Notes: generated by a model from the sequence alone, not told the origin. DNA of 64,000 nt from Zoroaster sp. YZ-2022 (GCA_029582265.1 CM055819.1:41592761-41656760), one strand, 5' to 3'; counted from the first letter of the stretch, positions 46,902-58,539 are shown. Translations and numbers: made by a program.

Positions 46902-49241
46902 TTAAAGGGGCAATATCGTCAATGATCAGAGCAGACTTTCAACAGGGCATGGAATCGGTGTACCAGATTAAGATGAACACAGTGACTAAAAATTACTGGC
47001 TCAATTATGCAGCAGCAATGGTAATATGACCTTATCATGTGGGGTTCTGTTTTCAGTCACTGAGTTAATCTAAAGCTAGCACTCTGATTCCATGCCCTGT
47101 TGATTGTGACGATATTGTCCCTTCAATCTAAAGCTAGCACTCCGATTCCATGCCCTGTTGATCGTGACGATATTGTCCCTTCAATCTAAAGCTAGCGCTC
47201 CGATTCCATGCCCTGTTGATCCTGACGATATTGTCCCTTCAATCTAAAGCTAGCGCTCCGATTCCATGCCCTGTTGATCGTGAGGATATTGTCCCTTCAA
47301 TCTAAAACTAGCGCTCCGATTCCATGCCCTGTTGATCCTGACGATATTGTCCCTTCAATCTAAAGCTAGCGCTCCGATTCCATGCCCTGTTGATCCTGAC
47401 GATATTGTCCCTTCAATCTAAAGCTAGCGCTCCGATTCCATGCCCTGTTGATCGTGAGGATATTGTCCCTTCAATCTAAAACTAGCGCTCCGATTCCATG
47501 CCCTGTTGATCGTGATGATATTGTCCCTTCAATCTAAAGCTAGCGCTCCGATTCCATGCCCTGTTGATCGTGACGATATTGTCCCTTCAATCTAAAACTA
47601 GCGCTCCGATTCCATGCCCTGTTGATCGTGAGGATATTGTCCCTTCAATCTAAAGCTAGCGCTCCGATTCCATGCCCTGTTGATCGTGAGGATATTGTCC
47701 CTTCAATCTAAAGCTAGCGCTCCGATTCCATGCCCTGTTGATCGTGAGGATATTGTCCCTTCAATCTAAAACTAGCGCTCCGATTCCATGCCCTGTTGAT
47801 CGTGATGATATTGTCCCTTCAATCTAAAGCTAGCGCTCCGATTCCATGCCCTGTTGATCGTGATGATATTGTCCCTTCAATCTAAAACTAGCGCTCCGAT
47901 TCCATGCCCTGTTGATCGTGAGGATATTGTCCCTTCAATCTAAAGCTAGCGCTCCGATTCCATGCCCTGTTGATCGTGAGGATATTGTCCCTTCAATCTA
48001 AAGCTAGCGCTCCGATTCCATGCCCTGTTGATCGTGAGGATATTGTCCCTTCAATCTAAAGCTAGCGCTCCGATTCCATGCCCTGTTGATCCTGACGATA
48101 TTGTCCCTTCAATCTAAAACTAGCGCTCCGATTCCATGCCCTGTTGATCCTGACGACATTGTCCCTTTAATCTAAAGCTAGCGCTCCGATTCCATGCCCT
48201 GTTGATTGTGACGATATTGTCCCTTCAATCTAAAGCTAGCGCTCCGATTCCATGCCCTGTTGATTGTGACGATACTGTCCCTCGATTCCATGCCCTGTTG
48301 ATTGTGACGATACTCCTTCAGCGCTCCGATGCCCTGTTGATGGATACTGTCCCTTTAATCTAAAGCTAGCACTCCGATTCCATGCCCTGTTGATTGTGAC
48401 GATATTGTCCCTTCAATCTAAAGCTAGCGCTCCGATTCCATGCCCTGTTGATCGTGACGATACTGTCCCTTTAATCTAAAGCTAGCACTCCGATTCCATG
48501 CCCTGTTGATCGTGACGATACTGTCCCTTCAATCTAAAGCTAGCGCTCCGATTCCATGCCCTGTTGATCGTGACGATATTGTCCCTTCAATCTAAAGCTA
48601 GCGCTCCGATTCCATGCCCTGTTGATTGTGACGATATTGTCCCTTCAATCTAAAGCTAGCGCTCCGATTCCATGCCCTGTTGATCGTGACGATATTGTCC
48701 CTTTAATCTAAAGCTAGCGCTCCGATTCCATGCCCTGTTGATTGTGACGATATTGTCCCTTCAATCTAAAGCTAGCGCTCCGATTCCATGCCCTGTTGAT
48801 CGTGACGATATTGTCCCTTTAATCTAAAGCTAGCGCTCCGATTCCATGTCCTGTTGATCGTGATGATATTGTCCCTTCAATCTAAAGCTAGCGCTCCGAT
48901 TCCATGCCCTGTTGATCGTGACGATATTGTCCCTTTAATCTAAAGCTAGCGCTCCGATTCCATGCCCTGTTGATTGTGACGATATTGTCCCTTCAATCTA
49001 AAGCTAGCGCTCCGATTCCATGCCCTGTTGATTGTGACGATACTGTCCCTTTAAAGCTAGCGCTCCGATTCCATGCCCTGTTGATCGTGACGATACTGTC
49101 CCTTCAATCGTGACGATACTGTCCCTTTAAAGCTAGCGCTCCGATTCCATGCCCTGTTGATTGTGACGATACTGTCCCTTTAATCTAAAGCTAGCGCTCC
49201 GATTCCATGCCCTGTTGATCCTGACGATATTGTCCCTTTAA
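46902..49241. mobile_element. TTAA-flanked MITE with an amplified right end
   Basis: The element starts TTAAAGGGGCAATATCGTC at 46,902 and ends GACGATATTGTCCCTTTAA at 49,241. These are inverted ends bounded by TTAA on both sides, matching the 152-bp element at 38,945. The left 160 bp is single copy; the right end is repeated about 37 times. It starts 200 bp after the Njmu-R1 stop codon. Confidence 0.8.
47066..49241. repeat. 58-bp satellite array, about 37 copies
   Basis: The unit is made of TCTAAAGCTAGCGCTCCG, ATTCCATGCCCTGTTGAT and CGTGACGATATTGTCCCTTCAA, 58 bp in all. Variants at three sites (AAAC/AAAGC; CGTGACG, CGTGAGG, CGTGATG, CCTGACG; CTTCAA/CTTTAA) recur in a similar order over blocks of about 4-5 units, a sign of higher-order amplification. 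Near 48,270-48,350 and 49,050-49,130 some units are shortened. The copies are too similar and lack the unique spacers needed for a CRISPR array. Confidence 0.95.
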
Positions 49242-50092
49242 GGGTATTTATAATTTTCCAATGTAAAAATTAACCGACAAATAGACAACTTATTACCAAA
49301 GACTTTATTCATTCCACTAATAGACAGCTGTTGTAATATCTTGCCAATATATGGTGTATATAAAAGTAATTAAGCTAAATATCTTTTCAGTCAATGAGCA
49401 ATGAGGAATCAGAGTTTTTAAATGTTTTGCTACATGTCTGTTCTGGTCTTTGGAGTGTAGGATGTATATCAAGCACATAAAAGGGGTTGGGTAAGGGCAA
49501 TTAATTAGTACAATGTACACTAAATTAATTGCCTGTATGTAACCCGGTAGGAACACTAAAACAGGTGCAGTACCCTTGAAGTTGTCCTTCCCCTCCTCCA
49601 AAACCAGTGTGGGAATTGACTTTGAATGCTGCTCTTTGATTTATTGTATTAAAATAAATGTAGTTATCAGCACCTTATACTATTTGTACAGCAATAATAA
49701 TTGTAATAACTCTTCATTTTCACGACGCATTGAATCATGTAAAAGCTACCTGTATTAGTGTACAATTTGTCTATTTGTATTGTTGCACTCGTAATTATAA
49801 GAGGCTACCCATGTTGAACCGTTCGAAGTAGGCCTACATGTTCATGTACACATACTTGGGTATAATAAAATAATGCAGTACACAGAGTTTTGTTGATATC
49901 CAAATTACATTGTAATCTCAAAAACCAATACGCTTTCAGTGGTTTGAGAGGAATTTCATTTTTACCATTGGAAATAAACATTGTGCGTAAACATGTAAAC
50001 CAACTTCTCAATGGAAGAAGAAATACTTGATCTGTTGATCAAAGGGGTGAGTGACTTTCATCTAACATTCTGGATGATTTGCTATAAACCAT

Positions 50093-50247
50093 AATTGTGA
50101 CTGGCTCTGGCAAAACTCTAAACTTGGACCCAATTTTCAAAAGTGAGATTTTAGTAAAGTTTGATTCTCTAGATTTTCCTCTTTCATTTGATCTCAGATT
50201 TGAAAATTGGGTCCAAGTTTAGGGTTTTGCCAGAGCCAGTCACAATT
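50093..50247. mobile_element. Foldback element with near-perfect 49-bp arms
   Basis: The left arm begins AATTGTGACTGGCTCTGGCA and the right arm ends with its exact inverse. The arms extend to about 49 bp with one or two differences around a roughly 57-bp loop. No coding capacity. Confidence 0.85.
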
Positions 50248-50311
50248 GAAAATACATATTTCAAGCACACACTATACACAGATCTTATCTTATCTGTTTG
50301 ATTTCTTATTA

Positions 50312-50573
50312 ACCCTATATCCTCCAAAATCCTCCAAGGGGCACTTTTTGAGAAAAATTCACCACTGTTGGAAACTGGTAGGCCTACTTTCACCTCTTCA
50401 AATGGGGCAAAATTACTACCTGGCAAGAAGTACAGGCCATAAGTGCTGAATATGAAAGAACGAAAATGCATGGTGCATTTTGAAGATAAGGGCATGTTTC
50501 CAAAAGTGCACTGCTGGATTTTGGAGGATTCAGGAAGGTTCCTAGCCAGAATACATAGGGGCTAAGGGTTAAA
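50312..50573. mobile_element. TTAA-flanked MITE related to the telomere-like family
   Basis: Starts TTAACCCTATATCCTCCAAA and ends GGGGCTAAGGGTTAA. Internal copies of ATCCTCCAA and TTTTGGAGGAT form a second inverted pair. The ends resemble the elements at 44,206 and 50,913. Non-coding. Confidence 0.65.
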
Positions 50574-50912
50574 GGGAAGATACAGCATATTGGCAAAACT
50601 GCCTCTTTGAATCAAGAAATACATATTTTTTATGTAACATATATTAAACAAGCAATTACCTGAGAAAGTTTGAGCTCAGTGCGGAATCAAAAAGTGTGTG
50701 GTAATGTATTCACAATTTGTACAGAAAGCTCTTGGAACATTTGGGTTGCTATTTGGAATTTTCTTTGAAAATGTGGATATGAGAGGCATTTTCAGGATTA
50801 TTGGTACCAGTTTCAAATCAAATAAGCTTTCAGATAATAATTCAGTAATTGTGTATTCAGGTGAGTACAAATGTTGTACCTTCCCTTTAATGCATGCATT
50901 GATTTGAGTTCC

Positions 50913-51815
50913 TTAACCCTAACCAAAATCCTCTTTGCCAAAGTGAAGGATTTTGAAGGATTGAGGTTATTAGGCATACTTGTCTTTCCATGGTACATGT
51001 ACATTCATTGTTGTAGTGATTGCAAGGTCAGTGCTTGGGTCAGTGGACACTGTTTATTGCTCCATGCATGCAGGGAGGGTCCCTGGCCATGTACACGTAT
51101 CACAGAATAGAAACACATGTGTGCACTTTTTTTCACAGACACTCGGAAAGCACCGAGTATACAGTGCTATACACACGTCGGTGTAGGGCAAAATTAAACC
51201 ACATGTGTGCGTACATGTCATGTGCTTGCTTTACTACTGAAGGATTTTGGAGGCAAATGTGTAAGCAAATGGGCCTAGGGAGTTAGGAAGGATTCAGGTT
51301 ATGTGTAAGCAAATGGGCCTAGGGAGGTAGGGAGGATTCAGGTTATGTGTAAGCAAATGGGCCTAGGGAGTTAGGAAAGATTCAGGTTATGTGTAAGCAA
51401 ATGGGCCTATAGGGAGTTAGGGAGGATTCAGGTTATGTGTAAGCAAATGGGTCTAGGGAGTTGGGAGGATTCAGGTTATGTGTAAGCAAATGGGTCTAGG
51501 GAGTTGGGAGGATTCAGGTTATGTGTAAGCAAATGGGTCTAGGGAGTTAGGAAGGATTCAGGTTATGTGTAAGCAAATGGGCCTAGGGAGTTGGGAGGAT
51601 TCAGGTTATGTGTAAGCAAATGGGTCTAGGGAGTTAGGAAGGATTCAGGTTATGTGTAAGCAAATGGGCCTAGGGAGTTAGGAAGGATTCAGGTTATGTG
51701 TAAGCAAATGGGCCTAGGGAGTTAGGAAGGATACAGGTTATGTGTAAGCAAATGGGCCTAGGGAGTTAGGAAGGATTCAGGTTATGTGTAAGCAAATGGG
51801 CCTATAGGGAGTTAG
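50913..51815. mobile_element. TTAA-flanked element carrying the 44-bp array
   Basis: The left end is TTAACCCTAACCAAAATCCTC and the right end GAGTTAGGGTTAA. Outside them, the sequence TGCATGCATTGAGTTGAGTT (one mismatch on the left) is present on both sides, so either a long flank duplication or an older duplicated target is involved. The inside contains AGGATTTTGGAGG-type motifs and the tandem array. Confidence 0.6.
51255..51808. repeat. 44-bp tandem array, about 13 copies
   Basis: Unit: GGATTCAGGTTATGTGTAAG, CAAATGGGCCTAGGGAGTTA, GGAA, with 41-bp variants that lack part of the end and a few 46-bp variants with TATAGGG. Copies differ at C/T in GG(C/T)CTAGGG. Confidence 0.95.
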
Positions 51816-52778
51816 GGTTAATGCATGCATTGAGTTGAGTTCCTTGGTAAAATGTCTATATCAATGAGAAATAAGGATATTGTTAATTATTATGGAAATT
51901 AAAGAAGTTGTATCCAAGTCTTTGCTTCTACGACTCTTTCATACTTCACAACTGTGTTGGTTTACCCTAACGCAAGGACATAGAATCGATCCATCATACA
52001 GTGTTTAATTGTTATTTAATGGAATTAAATCAGTCCTGTGAATTGTATGTTTATGATCAGGATTTAGGTGCTTGTGTGGTGGTAGTGATGGTGGAGGGTT
52101 GGGGGTGGGGTTGGAGTTTGGTGGAGAGTCTAAAGCAACCAAAAGTTAGTCATGTGCACACATTAATATTACTATGAGTATATTGAGTAACATCAGAATA
52201 TTAGTGTTATACATGTAAACAAAGATAACAAAGATCTTTGCCAAACGGTTGGTCGAACACATCACTTTCATCATGATTTTGTTTTCCCGTTTTGGACAGA
52301 CTAGATACAATGTTGCAAAGGTAAAGCATGTAATTTGTGTTACTAACTGTAATGAGTAATCAGCCTTGTCATAACTTCCCTGAGGCACCTGATTGAGGCA
52401 CATGAGTATGAAAGCCCATTAGTGCCACATAAGTATACATTCCTTTATTGCAGAATTTCATTACCAATCCTTTTTGCAGAATTGCGAATGCATTATTATG
52501 GATTCACACACAACCCAGTGATTTTAAACCGGTCTCTGGTTTCTGGTCTCCGCGCTCGTGGCCTCAGACCCGCACGCCGGCATTTAATTTTTTGTTTGTT
52601 TATTTTTTCTATGAAACGATGTCCAAAATTGCTGGATCGCTTGGAATTACGACTTTTTCACATAGGGGTCTGAACGTTTGCCCGATTTGTGAGGTCTATC
52701 GTAGCCACCGTACTTTTTATATGAACAATTTGGTCCCCAAGTATACATGTATCACATACCGGTATATACTTAAAATTT

Positions 52779-53236
<458 letters not shown>

Positions 53237-53249
53237 CTGAAAAAGTAAA

Positions 53250-53372
53250 CATATATAAATATATAAATATATAAATATATAAAAATATAAAAATATAAAA
53301 ATATAAAAATATAAAAATATAAAAATATAAAAATATAAAAATATAAATAAAAATATAAATAAACATAAAGCG
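53250..53372. repeat. AT-rich short tandem repeat
   Basis: Starts as a 10-bp ATATATAAAT period and changes into an 8-bp AAAATATA period. Confidence 0.9.
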
Positions 53373-54211
53373 TGTCAGCACACCAATTTTGAAGCCGATT
53401 AATGACCAGAAACTGGGGACCTTTTTGGGGGCTAATGAACCTTGAATTACTCGATGCAGCCTGTTTAAAAACTAGAAAATAATTGCCTTTTTATATTAAT
53501 TGCCGCCTGGCTCGATGATCGATTTTTCCCACCAGACTTCTTAACAACTGATGCGCGAATTCTGTTTTGAGCAGCGTGAATTAAATTGAGCATTACTGAT
53601 GATTCATCATTATCATAAAATGCCAAAGGCTGTAAATTAAGAATGGGAAAATGGCTTGTATTTGTTCTTACTTCACATTTCTCCCAAAGCACATAGCATT
53701 ACGATTCCTGGTGGAAACAGTAGTAAGCGATCTACTTAATAAAATTTGATACAAAGTGATATAATGTGTCGCTACAGCGACAAATCACATCATTATTAAA
53801 AAATAGGAGACTGTGAACGGAAGAGGCATTCGGACAAAGCTCAATAGGCCCACCTATGTGTTCAAATTGCCAAAGTTTATTGTTCAAAGTTTATTGCCAC
53901 ATAGAATAAATAATGTGCACATGGTAACACGTGGCAACACGTGCGTCACGCGCTCATTAGTGCCGTTTTATTCTTCGAACGGAGCATAAGTCATCGACAT
54001 CAAGACTGGTCCCCTGTCTTTATCCTATATCTAGTACCGGTAATTCACGCGCCTGAAGCTCAAAGCGTGACGTCAGATCTTCATGCTATCTCCATTAATG
54101 CGCCCTAAAATGGTGGTCAATGCATCTGGGATTCTGATGAGCGAGCACTTGCGAAGTGTGAGCGTGGTTTAAGTTGGAATGACGCACTTACTAACAGGAT
54201 TCACGGATAAT

Positions 54212-54370
54212 TCTTTCATTTCATTTCATTTCATTTATTATTTCACAGGGCAGAAACAATCACAAACACAATGGTAAAAAAACAATTAGAGAAAAAAAAA
54301 ATACATATACATGATGAAAATAAGGTAAACATGACAAAATGTTGACAGCACCCCTGTAGGATTACCAAAA
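54212..54370 (-). mobile_element. Retroelement 3' end with ATGAA-type pentamer tail
   Basis: On the minus strand, TGTTTGTGATTGTTTCTGCC is followed by CTGTGAAATAATAAATGAA and four to five GAAAT pentamers. This is the usual layout of a non-LTR retroelement 3' terminus with a short tandem tail. The upstream body is absent or unrecognisable. Confidence 0.45.
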
Positions 54371-54577
54371 TGCGAACCAAATCACAATCTAGTGGCTCTC
54401 CAATTCTGACGTTGTATGTTCATAACGTTGGCGAATCCAGGACCCAATTTTATAGAGCTGCTAAGCAGCCGATTTTTTGCTTACTGTATGTTTTTTATTT
54501 TGCTATATAGCAAATGAGTGACGCAACAATACAAATCCACGGTGAACGCTCATGCTACTCTGTGAATTACGCTTATG

Positions 54578-54682
54578 CTTAAGCATCTTTGGCTGCTGGT
54601 TAGCGCGTAAAGGCATGTTTGGCTGCTGGTTAGCACGTAAAGTAAGCATCTTTGGCTGCTGGTTAGCACGTAAATTTGCTTA
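54578..54682. repeat. Triplication of a unit of about 33 bp
   Basis: Three copies of TTTGGCTGCTGGTTAGC(A/G)CG followed by TAAA and a variable joint (AGTAAGCATC or GGCATG). Confidence 0.85.
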
Positions 54683-55129
54683 CCGGTAAACAGCGCTATG
54701 AAATACGTCCAGGCGAGGGCAAAGAGGGTTTGAATCGCCGTGTATGTAAAACAATGTACCACGCGTTTTTCCTCTTTTTTGGCAGTTTTCGCCTCATGTT
54801 TTCCCTTGTGCCCCCTCTTTGTTCGAGACCCTGTGTCCGCCCCTGTGTCATAATAATGAAGGATCTGTTTCTCTGAAGTTTTTTTTTCCACAAACTGTTC
54901 TGATTAGCTCATATTTTTGGATCCATATACATGTGAGCGATTTTATTTGAAGGTGTAATATGTTTTGATTTGTCCTTTCTCTATGATTATACTGACTAGT
55001 CTACCCACATTGTGTTCTATTTCAGCAAACATTTAATCGGAATACATAGACCTAATGCGTTAAACAAATTGATTTAATAATATTTTAGGCCTATATTTTT
55101 TCAGTAATATTTAAGTCAAGTAAAAACTG

Positions 55130-55285
55130 TTTGCGGTGTGAAAATTCTCCATTTGAGTAGTAAAAGATCAAACTGGTGGTTACAACTCGACGTTTCGATC
55201 AGTATGCTCTGATCGTGTTCAGGATAATTTAAGTCATTCTATTTCTCTTTTGTATTTCAAAATATTACATCAAGCCACATAACCA
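55130..55285 (-). repeat. Penelope-type terminal repeat copy
   Basis: On the minus strand, ATCAGAGCATACTGATCGAA and ACGTCGAGTTGTAACC match the copies at 17.5 and 19.0 kb, and ACTACTCAAATGG matches their arm. A related fragment (CTGATCGTCTTCAGGATA plus ATTACATCAAGCCACATAA) occurs at 58,731-58,800. Confidence 0.6.
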
Positions 55286-55865
55286 GTAGCGCATAAATAC
55301 AACATTTGAAAGTAGAGTCGCACACATGTTAATAAAAACCTGTTGCCAATACGCTGGTGCTCAGAGGTTCTTCATTTTGTGTCACGAGACTACTTTTGTT
55401 GTGGTAGGCGCTTTACGCATTTCTTTTAATATTTTATCACGAATATACCAATAGAATTATGGACATAATTGTATTCAGAAAGACAGACCTGTAATCATAT
55501 TACGTGGTAATTCAAATGACGCTCATATCCTCGTTTACTGTCTGTTTCGTGTACAGATGCATAGATAATACGTATACTCCAACTTTCCAACCATGCGCGG
55601 AACCATTGTCAAAAGTGGTGTCACTGGTGGTATGCCTGTGACCTTCAATTGGACAATATTAGCCTGTACAACAAGAAGCCTGTACTCTGTTGAAGTCACG
55701 CCCATTTGTTTTATTATATATTTCATGGCCGGCTGTCAATTAGAGGTCTAATAAAGCTAAAACGGAGTATTTTAATAAATTATCTAAATATACAAGGGAA
55801 AATTTTAAGATACCGGGCTGCTGTAAGCGAATAGCCTATTTATTTTGAATACGGGCACGAGCATT

Positions 55866-55873
55866 ATATATAG
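55866..55873 (+). promoter_or_regulatory. TATA box of the putative secreted-protein gene
   Basis: TATATATA lies about 160 bp upstream of the ATG at 56,027, leaving room for a transcription start near 55,895 and a 5' UTR of about 130 nt. This is only meaningful if the downstream exon is real. Confidence 0.35.
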
Positions 55874-56026
55874 TGTAACTCTCGAAGTCTCCGACAGATC
55901 ATCAGGCTTTCATTGTAACGTATTGTTGTGCTTTATGGAGGGAGAAATGGACTAAGCTCAGTCCACCAAGTTTAGGTGGCAGTGGTTTTTTGTATCTACC
56001 TGTCAAACAAATCCCAAGGCATAAAC

Positions 56027-56108
56027 ATGACACTAAGGACATCAAAGATGCCGCTATTGCTGAACATTGCTGTGTTTGTTTTTATGACCCTGCTCGCGTA
56101 TTGTTCTG
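56027..56108 (+). CDS. Putative first coding exon with signal peptide
   Basis: ATG at 56,027 opens 27 codons that read as a classic signal peptide: a short polar start with Arg and Lys, a hydrophobic core (PLLLNIAVFVFMTLLAYC), and small residues near the expected cleavage site. The exon ends TCT G|GTAAGT at 56,108, a strong donor in phase 1, the usual phase after signal-peptide exons. A second in-frame ATG is at codon 8. A TATA box lies upstream. I could not identify the next exon, because the 51-bp array and a hAT insertion follow in the intron, so the product (for example a secreted or neuropeptide precursor, or a receptor) is unknown. A chance hydrophobic ORF is possible. Confidence 0.45.
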
Positions 56109-56327
56109 GTAAGTTTAATTTTCTCTTAATTTTCTCTCACTGCATTTCTATTTTACTTGTTAAAAAGGAAGTTTTTTAACACTTCATTTTCAAAGGAAAC
56201 ATTATACAAAATAATTAACCGTAGCTAGTCCTTACGTGTCATCATATGGCAGGTTATGAATTTGCCACGTGTATTTACTTGAAAACCCATGTCCAGCTAT
56301 TTATTTTGTGGAATGACACTTTTATAA

Positions 56328-57330
56328 AAATGTATGTAAGTGCATCTATACCTAATAAGAATCAAGATATATCTATACAAATGTATGTAAGTGCATCCAT
56401 ACAGGGACGGATTAACCCCCACTAGGGCCCCTGGGCCGATCATTTTTCAAGGCCCCCCTGAGGCCCCTCCTCAATGGGACCTCTCAAAGTGGGCCCTTTG
56501 AGGACCACTGCTTCACAGTACGGTGGAGCAGTGGTCCTCAAAGGCCCACTGACCCCAGCCTGGAGGGCCCCAGCCCCCAGGAGCCTGCGTTTGAGGCTCA
56601 GACCCAGCGAGAACCACTACTGTACAGAGGAGGGGCGGGGCCCGCACACATTTTGGTATTTGATTAACCTATACATTTCATTTTAGGCCTCGTGTCCCAG
56701 TTCCCCCCAAGGGCCTGTGAGAGACAAGGGCCCCTGCTAGCCTACACCGTACAAAGCTGGGCTTTGTACGGTGTAGCAGTGGTCCTCAAAGGGCCCACTT
56801 TAAGGGGTCCCCAGCAGGGACCTCCAGCCTGGGGGGGGGGGGCCCTGAAGGCCGGGCCCCAGGAGCCCTTGTCAGGGCCTCAAACCCAGTACCGCGCCGC
56901 GCGGTCCAGTTTCCCCGAAGGGCCCCTGAGAGCCAAGGGCCCCTGGGCCCCGGCCCCACCGGCCCAATGGCTAATCTGGCCCTGCATCCATACCTAGTAA
57001 GAATCAAGATATATCTATACAAATGTACGTAAGTGCATCCATACCTAATAAGAATCAAGATATATCTATACAAATGTATGTAAGTGCATCCATACCTAAT
57101 AAGAATCAAGATATATCTATACAAATGTATGTAAGTGCATCCATACCTAATGAGAATCAAGATATATCTATACAAATGTATGTAAGTGCATCCATACCTA
57201 ATAAGAATCAAGATATATCTATACAAATGTATGTAAGTGCATTCATACCTAATAAGAATCAAGATATATCTATACAAATGTATGTAAGTGCATCCATACC
57301 TAATAAGAATCAAGATATATCTATACAAAC
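56328..57330. repeat. 51-bp tandem array split by a hAT insertion
   Basis: Unit: GTAAGTGCATCCATACCTAA, TAAGAATCAAGATATATCTA, TACAAATGTAT (51 bp). About one and a half copies lie left of the insertion (56,328-56,401) and about six and a half right of it (56,985-57,330). Because 51 is a multiple of three, long open frames arise on both strands; they show no other sign of coding. Confidence 0.93.
56402..56984. mobile_element. Non-autonomous hAT element with intact 8-bp target duplication
   Basis: CATCCATA is present at 56,394-56,401 and again at 56,985-56,992. The ends are CAGGGACGGATTAACC and, inverted from the right, CAGGGCCAGATTAGCC. The 583-bp element is very G+C-rich in an AT-rich setting. 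It contains two copies of GCAGTGGTCCTCAAAG, each near a short palindrome (GGACCACTGC and TACACCGTACAAAG with their inverses). No transposase. Confidence 0.9.
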
Positions 57331-57742
57331 CAACCTGAGAAAGTTTCAGCTTATTTCACTGTGTTGTTAGCAAGAAAATGCATTTATAATGCATTTATGT
57401 TGTTCATATTCATTCAGAGATTTCTGTCTTTGGATGACAATTACATTGAATCTGAGATCATATAATTATGTTTTTCTAGATCACCAAAAGTGTACAGTGG
57501 CTTGAAATAAAAGTATTATAATTACTTTCCATCACATACTGATCACCACCACCACCACCAAGAAAAATACAGGAAATAAGTATTTACTCGGAATAATCAA
57601 ATGCATCCTTGTCCCCTCCCCCCAAAAAAACCCAAACAAAAACAAAAACAATAAATAAATAAATAAATAATAAACAAAAATAATAAAAAATAAAAAATAA
57701 AAAATAAAAAAAATAAAAAAATAAAAGTAAAATAAAATAAAA

Positions 57743-57774
<32 letters not shown>

Positions 57775-57929
57775 AACCGCTACACACTTCCACCGCTTTA
57801 TTTTGAAGTAACTATTTGAGTTTAGGTCTTCTATGGCAGGTTAGACTGTTTGGTTCTCCTCTGGGAACGTTAAGCCCCTGTACACTATTCTCGAAAAAAA
57901 ATATATGATCACAGATGTACATGGATCTT

Positions 57930-58250
57930 ACTTGGTGTCAAGTTGATGATGGTATCAAAGATCCCTTGACATTTCTGTCTGAGCTGCTATCGTTTAAGTA
58001 TACAATTACGCCTAATGAATTTTTTTTGTCCTCCAGAGATATAAATTCCACGTTGGAATTTCCACTCTTTTGTCTTTATCAACACAATGGAATAAGTTGA
58101 CAAATTCAAAGATTTAATTTTGTTTTTATTTAATGTTTACAAAACAAATTTTAACACATGGCTCTTGATTTTCATAACGTTTGGATGCATTTGCAGGCAT
58201 TTTACAAAAATAAAATAATAACAAATATAATTATTATTGTCTTATAAACT
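57930..58250. repeat. Copy of a dispersed repeat family
   Basis: Segments such as GATGATGGTATCAA, GAGCTGCTAT, TTCCACGTTGGAATTTCC and GGATGCATTTGCAGGCATTT recur in the same order at about 18,040-18,420 and 21,300-21,620, with partial copies near 21,755-21,800 and 44,640-44,760. They lie in introns and spacers alike. Boundaries are uncertain; probably an old MITE. Confidence 0.5.
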
Positions 58251-58345
58251 CACTGACAGCGTGTCACTCCTCTCTTGTGCTGTTTGCTTGTGTTTAGCAA
58301 CCATAACTAATCCCCATGGTTACAATAGCTACCTCTAGTGAGTTA

Positions 58346-58539
58346 AAGGCCGGTTCGTACTTCACGCGAAAGTGAATGCGAATTGATATTCGTGACGTCG
58401 CAATGGTTCACGGCAAATTATCACGGCGAAGGTTCGCAAAAGTTGAACACATTTTAACTTGCGCGAATCATTCGCTGCGAATTTGGTGAACGTAAAATTC
58501 GCTTCGCATTCGCTTTCGCGTGAAGTATGAACCGGCCTT
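58346..58539. mobile_element. MITE with long inverted ends
   Basis: AAGGCCGGTTCGTACTTCAC on the left is inverted on the right with one change (GTGAAGTATGAACCGGCCTT); arms reach about 37 bp. The interior repeats TTCGC/GCGAA. No target duplication can be read with confidence. Confidence 0.85.

Noticed and set aside
47066..49241. Regularly spaced repeats resembling a CRISPR array
   Set aside because: The 58-bp units abut each other without unique spacers, the surroundings are eukaryotic gene introns and MITE ends, and no cas gene exists. It is a satellite.
56786..57370. Open frames of 115 and 180 codons with a 17-residue repeat on both strands
   Set aside because: The 51-bp period is a multiple of three, so any stop-free unit gives long frames on either strand; one of them also runs into the hAT element.
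57345..57480. Second exon for the signal-peptide gene after TTTCAG at 57,350
   Set aside because: The frame that follows ends after about 40 codons and has no recognisable content; the acceptor could be chance in AT-rich DNA.
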